39,963 nucleotides of DNA from Candidatus Yanofskyibacteriota bacterium (GTDB lineage: Bacteria; Patescibacteriota; Minisyncoccia; 2-02-FULL-40-12; IGHO2-01-FULL-4-A), in the NCBI GenBank assembly GCA_016185545.1, contig JACPNJ010000005.1, forward strand, positions 231,754 to 271,716. Reading direction: 5' to 3'. The notes under the pieces are model-generated. The model did not search any database, was not told where the DNA came from, and was given only the letters and a program-made list of their open reading frames with translations. Made by a program: the position numbers and the translations under genes. Positions 25,437 through 33,423 of the stretch are shown here, one piece after another. How positions within the stretch are numbered: the first letter of the stretch is position 1; every line of letters begins with the position of its first letter.

Positions 25437-28400
25437 CTAATCCTCCAGCTTGAACAACCTCCCTCCCGCGCTAATAAAAAGTGAATCCCCCCAAAGCAAG
25501 GGGTAGTTATCAGTTGGTGTTTTAAGATCCAAAACCCAGCGTTCTTGGCCGTTTTTATTTAAACTATAAACTCTGCCCAAATGTGTCGCAAAATATAGGT
25601 TACCTTTACTATCCGCGACTATTTGTCCTCTTACTGGCGAATCAGTCTTGAAAGTCCAAATTACCGTTTTTTCGGACTTATCCACTGCGTAAACCAGAGA
25701 ACCTGAAGCTGGCCGTTTAAAGCTGAAATCAAGTCCGAAAACCAAAGAATCAGACAAAACAGTTATCCTGGTGGTTGGCACGCCTTGCATGTCAATGACA
25801 TCCTTGGTTATAGCACCGTTATCCTTGTCAAATGTCAAAATCTGGCCGTAATCGGTTGTAATTGAGAAAAATTTATCTTGGTTAGGATCATATACCGGGT
25901 CGTACTGGGAATAAATAAAGTTATCACCGGCTCTTGTTTGCCAGATAGGGGTACCGTCACTACCGTTTAACTTATAAAACCCCGGCAAACCAGTAATATT
26001 AGCCCCGACATAAATATTGCCATCAAAACCGGCTATTGGTGTAAAACCAAAGGTAAAATTATCTTGAGTTAACCATTTTAACTGACCGTTAGGTTTAACT
26101 TTTGTAATTAATCTATTCTCCGAAGTAAAGTAAACATTACCGTAGGCATCTACTGCCACGCTGTTAACTCTGTCACCAACGCCATATTGCCATCTTTGAC
26201 TGCCATCCGGATTCAAAGCGGTAACGTAAGCTCCCGGGTCAAATTGGCCAAAATAAACCGCGCCATCGGCGGATACAGCAAGTTCAGACGGTTCGGCAAG
26301 TCCGTTTTCCCAATACCATTTTTCACTTCCGTCCTGATTAACAGCGTATAACCTCAACTTTCTTCCAAACTCATAAGATGGAACGCTGATATAAATTGTG
26401 CCATCCGGAGCTGCTGCCGGCTGACCCATCCGCAGGATATTTGGAATTTGAAAAGTCCATTGTATGGATGGGCTGGCTGGACCCAAAATATCGTTAATTT
26501 CATCAAAAATCGCCGATTTAGCGGCATATTCCGCTTGATTTGATATATCAGACCATTGATTACCGTCACTGGTTTTAATGGCAAAATAATACAACTGGTT
26601 AAATCCGTAAACTGAAAATGACGAGCTTTGAACATCACCAAAACCTGAAACCGTAGGTAAGAGCGAAACAGCTACCGGGGAAGCATTTTCCCATATTATT
26701 TCATCAAAACTCTTTGTGGCATAACGTAAATCATAACTCAAACTTGCCCGCGAACTATCATAGTCAGACGGCGCTGACCAAAGAAGTTTAACTTTTTCAA
26801 AAAATGACGATGCCAAGTCAACTACCAGATCTAAGATTGCCGAAGGTTTTTGGCTTATATAAACGCTGTTTTTAGCTCTGGGAGTGCCAATAATTGGGTT
26901 GCCAGCGGCATTTTTACCAGTGCGGATTAGGCCATTGTTTGTTGCCCAATTTTGCTGGTCATCACCGGTTTTTAGCGGATCTATCCGTTCCATTGAAGAA
27001 CGTGCTGTTTTGTCACCGGCATACCACTCGCCATCACCAAATTTTGACACCAAATCCTGCAAATTGCCGTCTTTATCACGTAATTCTAATATTTCGCCGC
27101 CATCATTGAGATTGCCAGTATAAATCTGGTCAGCTGATATATCCGATATCGTGTCATCGTTAGTTCGTTCAAGCAGGAAAAAACCGTATGGCTCAATGGT
27201 TTTTGAAGCTAAAATGATGTTCGGACTGTTATCGGTCAACGATTTGAATTTCCATCCGCTAATATCCACTGGTGATGATGTCGGGTTGTAAAGTTCTAAC
27301 CACTCATCATTGGATAGTGTCGCCACGCTTCCGGTTCCCATCCAGGCAATTTCATTAATGACAACCCGACCCTGCGGAGGTTGAGCCTCTTGTGGAGGCT
27401 CAACCTCTGGAGTTGGGGTTGGTGTGAGTTCTGGTGTAGGAGTGGGTGATGGTGTAGGAGTGGGTGATGGTGTTGGAGTGGGAGTTTCCGTAGGTGTGGG
27501 TGATGGGGTTGGTGTCACCTCAATCTCTAGAGTCACCGTCGGCGTTGGCGTAGAAGATGGGCTTAGTGTTGGCGTCGTATTATTATTAAAACCCCCACCT
27601 GACACCACAGAACCACTGATGGGACCGTAATATAACTGGCTTAACGACTGACTTGGCAACGGTGTTGGACTACTATAACCATTGGCTATACTTCCAAGAT
27701 CTAATGGTGTCGGCAATGGTGATGGTGATGGTGATACTGGTGGTGTCGGAGATTGTGCCAATGGTGTCGGGAATGGTGTCGGTGTAATTCCGACATCATT
27801 GACACCATCTATGGTGTCCGTTAAAACTCCCAACACCTTCGGTTGGCTAATTATGGATTGGATAAATTCCGGATTAAATGTTATCGGTCTATTGCCGCCA
27901 CCGGAAAACCCCAAAAAACTCAAAAACTGTCCGGTCCAGTCAGAAGAAACAGTAACTTTCTGCATTTCTTCTGCGTATTCCTGTTTTACTAATTCAGCCT
28001 GGTCCAAAAATAATTTTAACGCTCCCGCTCCATGCGCCACAAAATACGACGCCAACCTAGACCAGTAGTCGTCAAGGATTAAATCCTCAAATTCTTCATC
28101 AAATAAGGTTGCCCTAGAAATTTGGAAAATATTTCTAATCTTTCTGGTATTTAAGATAGCAAGATTAAATTTTTGACCATTTTTATCCAAACCAACTGCA
28201 AATAATTTTTCTTCCGATTTAGTCCTTTGGGTTTCAATAATTTTCGGCAGTTGATACTTTGCACTAAAAACCGTATCTTCACTGAAAAAATAATTGTTGG
28301 AATAATTAGCGATTTCATCAAAATAATCTCCGAGTTGGCTTAAAAGAATTGGTTTTTTTAATTTTTTAGAAAGCTCATTTGCGATGTTAATATTTGCCGG

Positions 28401-29216
28401 ATTCCATTTCGCCATTGTTTTTTCATAAGGACTCTCTGTCCCGTGCCACGGCAGATGGGTATCACCTCTTGTGTGCTCCGGCACATTTGAGTCCTCCAGC
28501 AAATGCATAACATGGCCCATTGCAAGCATTGCTCTTTCTCTTTTTCCAACAGCATAGTCGTGCAAAGCACGTTCATACGAAAAATCAGTCGGCGACAAGC
28601 CATCACTAAATAAGTTGGCAAATCCTCCATAATTATAAGCGGAATCTGTAAATGCTTGCTGTGTGCCAGAATCTATTGCCCATTTTTTAGATGTTGTATA
28701 GCCAATCCAGCCAACATTGTACACAGGATCATAGAAATGATTTAGCCATCGTGGAGGAGTATCTTCTTCAATCGCGCCCTTGATTAGTAATTGCTTGTCC
28801 TCTTGGCTTAATTGATTATCTAGAAAATTAATATTATAGAAGTCAACCGCTTCATCGGTAAGAGCTGGGTGAGTATTTTGTTGGTCGTAGGCAAGGGCGA
28901 TATTGGATAACGCTAGCTGTACGTTTACAATACCTCGCTCTAATTTTACGAGTTTATCTTTGGCAAAGCGCTGCGCCCAATACAGTATGGGCCTATTCGG
29001 CCCGCGCGCTTCGCGGTTAAAATCACTACTTATTTTTATATCTAGTTCATCTTGCAAATAAGGCAAAATTAGGGCGGGATCATTTTTTACAAGTTGTCCT
29101 TCATTCTGTTTTTGAAAAAACAAAATTCCGGACAAGTAAAAAATAAAAAGAGCGCCCGTTATAAGCGCCCCTCCAAGCGCAAGTTTATTCAATTTTCGCT
29201 TCCGTTTTCTCTTCAT
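25437..29216 (-). CDS. Secreted multidomain protein: zinc phospholipase C/S1-P1-like N-domain, T/P/S linkers, lamin-tail domain, PQQ-type beta-propeller
   Basis: 1259 aa; HPALTDEAVDFYN and AMGHVMHLLEDSNVPEHTRGDTHLP; (TPTPSP)n linker; GRVVINEIAWMGTGS...DEWLELYNPTSSPVDISGWKFK; C-terminal repeats such as DGAVYFGQFDPGAYVTALNPDGSQRWQY. Confidence 0.82.
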   Translation of the reverse strand: MKRKRKRKLNKLALGGALITGALFIFYLSGILFFQKQNEGQLVKNDPALILPYLQDELDIKISSDFNREARGPNRPILYWAQRFAKDKLVKLERGIVNVQLALSNIALAYDQQNTHPALTDEAVDFYNINFLDNQLSQEDKQLLIKGAIEEDTPPRWLNHFYDPVYNVGWIGYTTSKKWAIDSGTQQAFTDSAYNYGGFANLFSDGLSPTDFSYERALHDYAVGKRERAMLAMGHVMHLLEDSNVPEHTRGDTHLPWHGTESPYEKTMAKWNPANINIANELSKKLKKPILLSQLGDYFDEIANYSNNYFFSEDTVFSAKYQLPKIIETQRTKSEEKLFAVGLDKNGQKFNLAILNTRKIRNIFQISRATLFDEEFEDLILDDYWSRLASYFVAHGAGALKLFLDQAELVKQEYAEEMQKVTVSSDWTGQFLSFLGFSGGGNRPITFNPEFIQSIISQPKVLGVLTDTIDGVNDVGITPTPFPTPLAQSPTPPVSPSPSPLPTPLDLGSIANGYSSPTPLPSQSLSQLYYGPISGSVVSGGGFNNNTTPTLSPSSTPTPTVTLEIEVTPTPSPTPTETPTPTPSPTPTPSPTPTPELTPTPTPEVEPPQEAQPPQGRVVINEIAWMGTGSVATLSNDEWLELYNPTSSPVDISGWKFKSLTDNSPNIILASKTIEPYGFFLLERTNDDTISDISADQIYTGNLNDGGEILELRDKDGNLQDLVSKFGDGEWYAGDKTARSSMERIDPLKTGDDQQNWATNNGLIRTGKNAAGNPIIGTPRAKNSVYISQKPSAILDLVVDLASSFFEKVKLLWSAPSDYDSSRASLSYDLRYATKSFDEIIWENASPVAVSLLPTVSGFGDVQSSSFSVYGFNQLYYFAIKTSDGNQWSDISNQAEYAAKSAIFDEINDILGPASPSIQWTFQIPNILRMGQPAAAPDGTIYISVPSYEFGRKLRLYAVNQDGSEKWYWENGLAEPSELAVSADGAVYFGQFDPGAYVTALNPDGSQRWQYGVGDRVNSVAVDAYGNVYFTSENRLITKVKPNGQLKWLTQDNFTFGFTPIAGFDGNIYVGANITGLPGFYKLNGSDGTPIWQTRAGDNFIYSQYDPVYDPNQDKFFSITTDYGQILTFDKDNGAITKDVIDMQGVPTTRITVLSDSLVFGLDFSFKRPASGSLVYAVDKSEKTVIWTFKTDSPVRGQIVADSKGNLYFATHLGRVYSLNKNGQERWVLDLKTPTDNYPLLWGDSLFISAGGRLFKLED
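27377..27408. repeat. Family B paired palindrome inside a CDS
   Basis: GGAGGTTGAGCCTC and GGAGGCTCAACCTCT; translated as EVEPPQEAQPPQG. Confidence 0.88.
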
Positions 29217-29773
29217 AAGCCATTAATTTTCCAAATTCCGCTTAAGTATTTTTCAAATATAATTGAATTTTTGTACCTAACAGCTGGAATTGCAATGCTC
29301 TGACCGTTAAAATCAGCTACTGTATTATTTTCGGCTGTTGTGTAGTAATTGTATTGGGCAATATTTTCTTTATTGCTATTAATTTTTTCCCAATTACTTT
29401 TTTCATTCTTTAATTCATCTACAAAATCAGTTATTAATGCTTTGGTCTTATACTCTTCCAGTGTTTTTCTCCACTGTTCCTGTTTATTCAATACAAAATA
29501 CTTACTGGCAAGATCAACATCACCTTTTTCAAGGGCGGCGATGAACATATCAAATGTTTCCTCAGGTGTTTTGCCACCATATTTGTCATTACGATACAGC
29601 TCCTCCAACTTCTTCTGGGCGGCTGCTACCGCCCTCTGCTCCTGCCATGTACGCAACCACGGACCAAGGTTAAGCATGCTCCAAATCACCAACCCGGCCA
29701 ATACGGCCAAAATAAAAACGACACTCCAGTGCCGCCACCAAACCCTCAATTGGCGATTATCTTGATTAGCCAT
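29213..29773 (-). CDS. Membrane-anchored hypothetical protein
   Basis: ORF annotated to 29848; MANQDNRQLRVW at 29773 is preferred because the upstream codons are repeat-derived. One TM then a soluble domain; 4-bp overlap with the next gene. Confidence 0.7.
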   Translation of the reverse strand: MANQDNRQLRVWWRHWSVVFILAVLAGLVIWSMLNLGPWLRTWQEQRAVAAAQKKLEELYRNDKYGGKTPEETFDMFIAALEKGDVDLASKYFVLNKQEQWRKTLEEYKTKALITDFVDELKNEKSNWEKINSNKENIAQYNYYTTAENNTVADFNGQSIAIPAVRYKNSIIFEKYLSGIWKINGL

Positions 29774-29817
29774 CGCTAGTCCAACCTTAGAAAACAACTC
29801 ATCGTATGTCAACCAAC

Positions 29818-29871
29818 TTATCCACAAGCTTATCCACCACCTATCCACATGTACGACTTGCGATGTCGTGC
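29818..29871. repeat. Half-copy of the family A long-spacer element upstream of the RAYT, with DnaA-box-like motifs
   Basis: TTATCCACA (29818-29826), TTATCCACC (29830-29838), CTATCCACA (29841-29849), then GTACGACTTGCGATGTCGTGC (29851-29871). Confidence 0.88.
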
Positions 29872-29893
29872 ATGAAAGCTTAATATCGCCGGT

Positions 29894-30565
29894 ATGGACT
29901 TATATCACACACTAAACAGGGGCGTGGATAAACGTGTTATTTTCATGGACGATCAAGATCGTTTTCGCTTTGTCCATGATCTTTTTGAATTCAACGATTC
30001 AGATTGGGTCAATACGACTACGAGGACTTTTGCCAAACTGCACGACATCGCAAGTCGTGCAGTTGAGAGAAAAAATAGAAAGTTAATCGTTGATATTCAT
30101 GCTTTTTGCATCATGCCCAATCACTACCATTTGCTGTTATCACCAAGGGTTGAAAATGGAATTACTTTGTTCATGAAAAAGCTAAACATGGGTTATGCCA
30201 AATATTTTAATGAAAGATATAAAAGAACCGGTGCATTATTTGAAGGAAGATATAAGTCGATTCTAGTAGAAAATCAAGTACACTTTAATTTTCTGCCCTA
30301 CTATATCCATTTTAATCCTCTTGATTTATCAACTCCGGAGTGGAGAGAAAAAAGAATAAAAGATTATGAAAAAACGATTAATTTTCTAAATTCTTACCGC
30401 TGGAGTAGTCACCTTGATTATCTTGGCAAACAAAATTTCCCATCAATCACCAACAGAAAGTTCCTGCTAGATTATTTTGACGGGAATCAGGGGTATGAAA
30501 GTCAAATTAAAACCTGTCTCAAAGAAATGAATTTAGAAAATATGGGGACACTCCTTTTGGAATAA
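29894..30565 (+). CDS. REP-associated tyrosine transposase (RAYT), Y1_Tnp/IS200-like HUH family
   Basis: 223 aa; LYHTLNRGVDKRVIF, FCIMPNHYHLLLSPR (HUH motif), MGYAKYFNERYKRTGALFEGRYKSILVE (catalytic Tyr region). Flanked by family A hairpins. Confidence 0.93.
   Translation: MDLYHTLNRGVDKRVIFMDDQDRFRFVHDLFEFNDSDWVNTTTRTFAKLHDIASRAVERKNRKLIVDIHAFCIMPNHYHLLLSPRVENGITLFMKKLNMGYAKYFNERYKRTGALFEGRYKSILVENQVHFNFLPYYIHFNPLDLSTPEWREKRIKDYEKTINFLNSYRWSSHLDYLGKQNFPSITNRKFLLDYFDGNQGYESQIKTCLKEMNLENMGTLLLE
30040..30060. repeat. Family A 21-mer inside the RAYT ORF
   Basis: GCACGACATCGCAAGTCGTGC; encodes HDIASRA within KLHDIASRAVERK. Confidence 0.97.
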
Positions 30566-30575
30566 GGCTTGCACG

Positions 30576-30645
30576 ACACGACATCGCAAGTCGTGTATGG
30601 GGATAGATAGTGGATAAGTTTGATGTACGACTTGCGATGTCGTAC
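30576..30645. repeat. Family A paired hairpin (28-nt spacer type) downstream of the RAYT
   Basis: ACACGACATCGCAAGTCGTGT (30576-30596), 28-nt spacer, GTACGACTTGCGATGTCGTAC (30625-30645). Confidence 0.97.
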
Positions 30646-30667
30646 AGGATGTCATACGGACAAATCG

Positions 30668-31318
30668 TCATTGGTGAGGAAAATAATATACTTCTTTGCC
30701 CTTTGTTTGTTTCTTAATTACACTGGCTTTTATTAATTCGCTCAACTTGCGTTTTAATGTGCGCCGCGTAGTGTCGGCAAATTGACCGAAAACCTCAATG
30801 TTCTGAACAAGTTTTTTGTTTTGTATAAATCCGGCAATTTGCTTGTGTAGTACGTTTAATTTTACAGGTTTAGCATTTTTATTTTTATAATTATTTTCTT
30901 TAATTACCGAATTGTTACTTACTTCTATGCCTCGCGATAATGGCTCTGTCCGATTATAATTTAGTAATAATAGCTGGAGTTTCAACAGTTCTCGTTCAAG
31001 AAGCAGGGGAGAGACTAATTTTATTAAATTCAAGTAGTTTAATATGTTTAATAAATTTAAAATTGTTTTGATTTGGTTTACTATTGCACACTGACATTGT
31101 GCGACATTGTTCCTGTACGACATCGCAAGTCGTGCATTATGTACGACTTGCGATGTCGTACATTTGATTTTCAAAAATTTTACATATTCTGCTAATAATT
31201 TATCGGATTCCCCCGCTAAAAGATTAACAAAAAAGCTATTCTGCATACCGGCATTGAGTTTGGCGAGTAATCTAAAACAGCTTGCAAAAGTTTTGATTAA
31301 ATTGTCCTCTGATCCCAT
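30668..31318 (-). CDS. Hypothetical protein with C-terminal winged-HTH-like region, interrupted in frame by a family A element
   Basis: 216 aa; C-terminal RRTLKRKLSELIKASVIKKQTKGKEVYYF; KCTTSQVVHNARLAMS is repeat-encoded. Confidence 0.65.
   Translation of the reverse strand: MGSEDNLIKTFASCFRLLAKLNAGMQNSFFVNLLAGESDKLLAEYVKFLKIKCTTSQVVHNARLAMSYRNNVAQCQCAIVNQIKTILNLLNILNYLNLIKLVSPLLLERELLKLQLLLLNYNRTEPLSRGIEVSNNSVIKENNYKNKNAKPVKLNVLHKQIAGFIQNKKLVQNIEVFGQFADTTRRTLKRKLSELIKASVIKKQTKGKEVYYFPHQ
31115..31161. repeat. Family A paired hairpin (ATTAT spacer type) inside a CDS
   Basis: GTACGACATCGCAAGTCGTGC, ATTAT, GTACGACTTGCGATGTCGTAC. Confidence 0.97.
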
Positions 31319-31334
31319 TCTCTAACTTTTACTA

Positions 31335-32102
31335 CTATTTCCTGGTGGCAGTCAAATAAACATTGAGAGTATCCTCTATTATTTTTGAATAAATCACGGA
31401 CGGTTTCTGGTTTCTGAAATCAATCAGGCCCAGTATCTTACCATTATTATCCGCTATAACAGATCCGTAAAAATTTGGCTCGTAGGCAAGTGAAAGCTTA
31501 AACTGGCTATTTTTCTCATCCGTTTGTGAAACCAGAGCTTCTTCAATAAGCGGTTTGCTTTCGCTTAGTTCCATCGTTTCGGCAAAAATTAATAACTTCT
31601 GCCCGAGTCCCGGCAATTCAGAGCTCAATCGAATTACCTGAAGATTATTTTCTGCAGTCATTGAAATTATAGCGATATTTTTATTGTAATTGCGGAAAAC
31701 TACTTTGGCTTTGGAGATTTTGCCGGCATTGGTTACTTGTATGACGTCGGCATTTACGGGAACGATTGAATTAAGGGTAGCGATGAGTCCGTCCTGCGTC
31801 AGTATCGCCCCGCTGCCATAACGCATCAGCATGCCACTGGAAAAACCTTGAATGACAACGACACTCGGCTGAATCTTGCCAATGGCTTCGGAAAGATAGT
31901 TTGGTTGGGGAGTGTTGGTGAGTTTATCTTCTGTTTTGTTGATAATCGTTGCAGTTTGAGATGGAATTATGAGATTACTTAAAATTGTCGCGGTATTCAA
32001 AAAATTAACCCGCAATAAAAAGAATAAAATAAAAAGGGCGCCAATCAGGCCGCCGGCAAAGCCGGCGGCCCCGACAATCAAAATTTTCTTAAAATTTTCC
32101 AT
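31335..32102 (-). CDS. HtrA-like paralogue, apparently catalytically dead (pseudoprotease)
   Basis: 255 aa; GSGAILTQDGLIATLNSIV aligns with GSGFIISPDGLILTNKHVI of the neighbour; His, Asp and Ser positions all replaced. Confidence 0.75.
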   Translation of the reverse strand: MENFKKILIVGAAGFAGGLIGALFILFFLLRVNFLNTATILSNLIIPSQTATIINKTEDKLTNTPQPNYLSEAIGKIQPSVVVIQGFSSGMLMRYGSGAILTQDGLIATLNSIVPVNADVIQVTNAGKISKAKVVFRNYNKNIAIISMTAENNLQVIRLSSELPGLGQKLLIFAETMELSESKPLIEEALVSQTDEKNSQFKLSLAYEPNFYGSVIADNNGKILGLIDFRNQKPSVIYSKIIEDTLNVYLTATRK

Positions 32103-33395
32103 CTATTTTCTCTCTTCCAGTTTAATCTGCGCAACCTTCTCCTGGCCACCGCTTAATATTTTAAAAGTTACTGTCTGGCCGACCACAAATGATTGCATCA
32201 CTTTAGCCAAGTCATTCTCCTGATTTATGCGTTTACTATTGGCCTCCAAAATTATATCGTTTTCGCGTATTCCCGCCTTGTCGGCTGGCGAGTCGGGCGT
32301 TACTGCCAAGTCGGCCTGTGTTTCGCCACGCACCACCAGCGCACCATAATTTACCGACAGATTATTTTTCTCCTTAATTTCATCATTTATCGTTAAATAA
32401 CGCACGCCTAAAAATGGATAGCTTATTTTCCCCAATGTTTTGACTTGTTGGATGTCTCTTTTGGCTTGATTTATCGGTATGGCAAAACCGACATTCTGCG
32501 CTCCTTGCGCTATCGCCGTGTTTATTCCGATTACTTCGCCCGATAAGTTCAAAAGCGGCCCACCGGAATTACCCGGATTGATTGCGGCATCGGTTTGGAT
32601 AACTTGCTCCAATCGTTCGGTCCGTCCGCCACCCTCACTAGCTACAATTGAACGCGAAAGCCCGGATATTACGCCCTTGGAAACAGAATTTGAAAATTCG
32701 CCAAGGGCGTTGCCAATGGCAATCACAGTTTGGCCTATTTGCAGTTTGTCTGAATCGGCTAAAGGTAATGATTTTAAGCCAGGAACATCAATTTTGAGCA
32801 GAGCCAAATCCTGTACCGGGTCTTTGGCTAGAATTTTTGCCGGATATTTTTTGTTGCCGCTGGTTATAACGGTAAAATCAGCTTCGGCGATATTGATTAC
32901 ATGCTTATTGGTAAGAATCAAACCGTCGGGACTAATAATGAAACCGGAGCCGGCTGCAACCTGCTGACGCTCGGTTTTGGTTTGCGGTGGCTGTGATTGG
33001 ACATCACACTGGCTGCCCAAGAACTGCCTGAAAAACTGGTCTTTGCAAAAATTTTCAAACGGATTAAAAATGCCTTGCCGCTCTACCACGGTGAGATCTT
33101 TGGTGGCGACAATACTGACCACGGCAGGAACGGCTTTCTGAACTGCGGCTATCACTCTGGCTTCATCAGAAATGGCCGGTGTTTCGGTAGTCGTAGGCCT
33201 AATTAGACGCGCAAAAGGCGTAACTAGATTTTGATTCAGCGATGTCGCGCCCCAATAACCAAAAACTGCTCCGACTGCCGCCGATACCGCAAAACTGACG
33301 ACAATATTAGTTAAAATCTTATTTTTCTTAAAAGTTGTTATTATATCAGCCATATAAAGATGGAAATGGTTTATAGTTAATATTAATGTTATCAA
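32103..33395 (-). CDS. htrA: HtrA/DegP-type trypsin-like serine protease with PDZ domain
   Basis: 430 aa; LTNKHVI, QDLALLKI, QTDAAINPGNSGGPLLN, C-terminal PDZ. Start may be MADIITTF near 33353. Confidence 0.95.
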   Translation of the reverse strand: MITLILTINHFHLYMADIITTFKKNKILTNIVVSFAVSAAVGAVFGYWGATSLNQNLVTPFARLIRPTTTETPAISDEARVIAAVQKAVPAVVSIVATKDLTVVERQGIFNPFENFCKDQFFRQFLGSQCDVQSQPPQTKTERQQVAAGSGFIISPDGLILTNKHVINIAEADFTVITSGNKKYPAKILAKDPVQDLALLKIDVPGLKSLPLADSDKLQIGQTVIAIGNALGEFSNSVSKGVISGLSRSIVASEGGGRTERLEQVIQTDAAINPGNSGGPLLNLSGEVIGINTAIAQGAQNVGFAIPINQAKRDIQQVKTLGKISYPFLGVRYLTINDEIKEKNNLSVNYGALVVRGETQADLAVTPDSPADKAGIRENDIILEANSKRINQENDLAKVMQSFVVGQTVTFKILSGGQEKVAQIKLEERK

Positions 33396-33423
33396 AAAAA
33401 ATTAAGATTTTCAACTGATTTTC

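Noticed and set aside
32479-32967. Plus-strand 162-aa ORF antisense to htrA
   Set aside because: Opposite a strongly conserved protease; spurious overlap.
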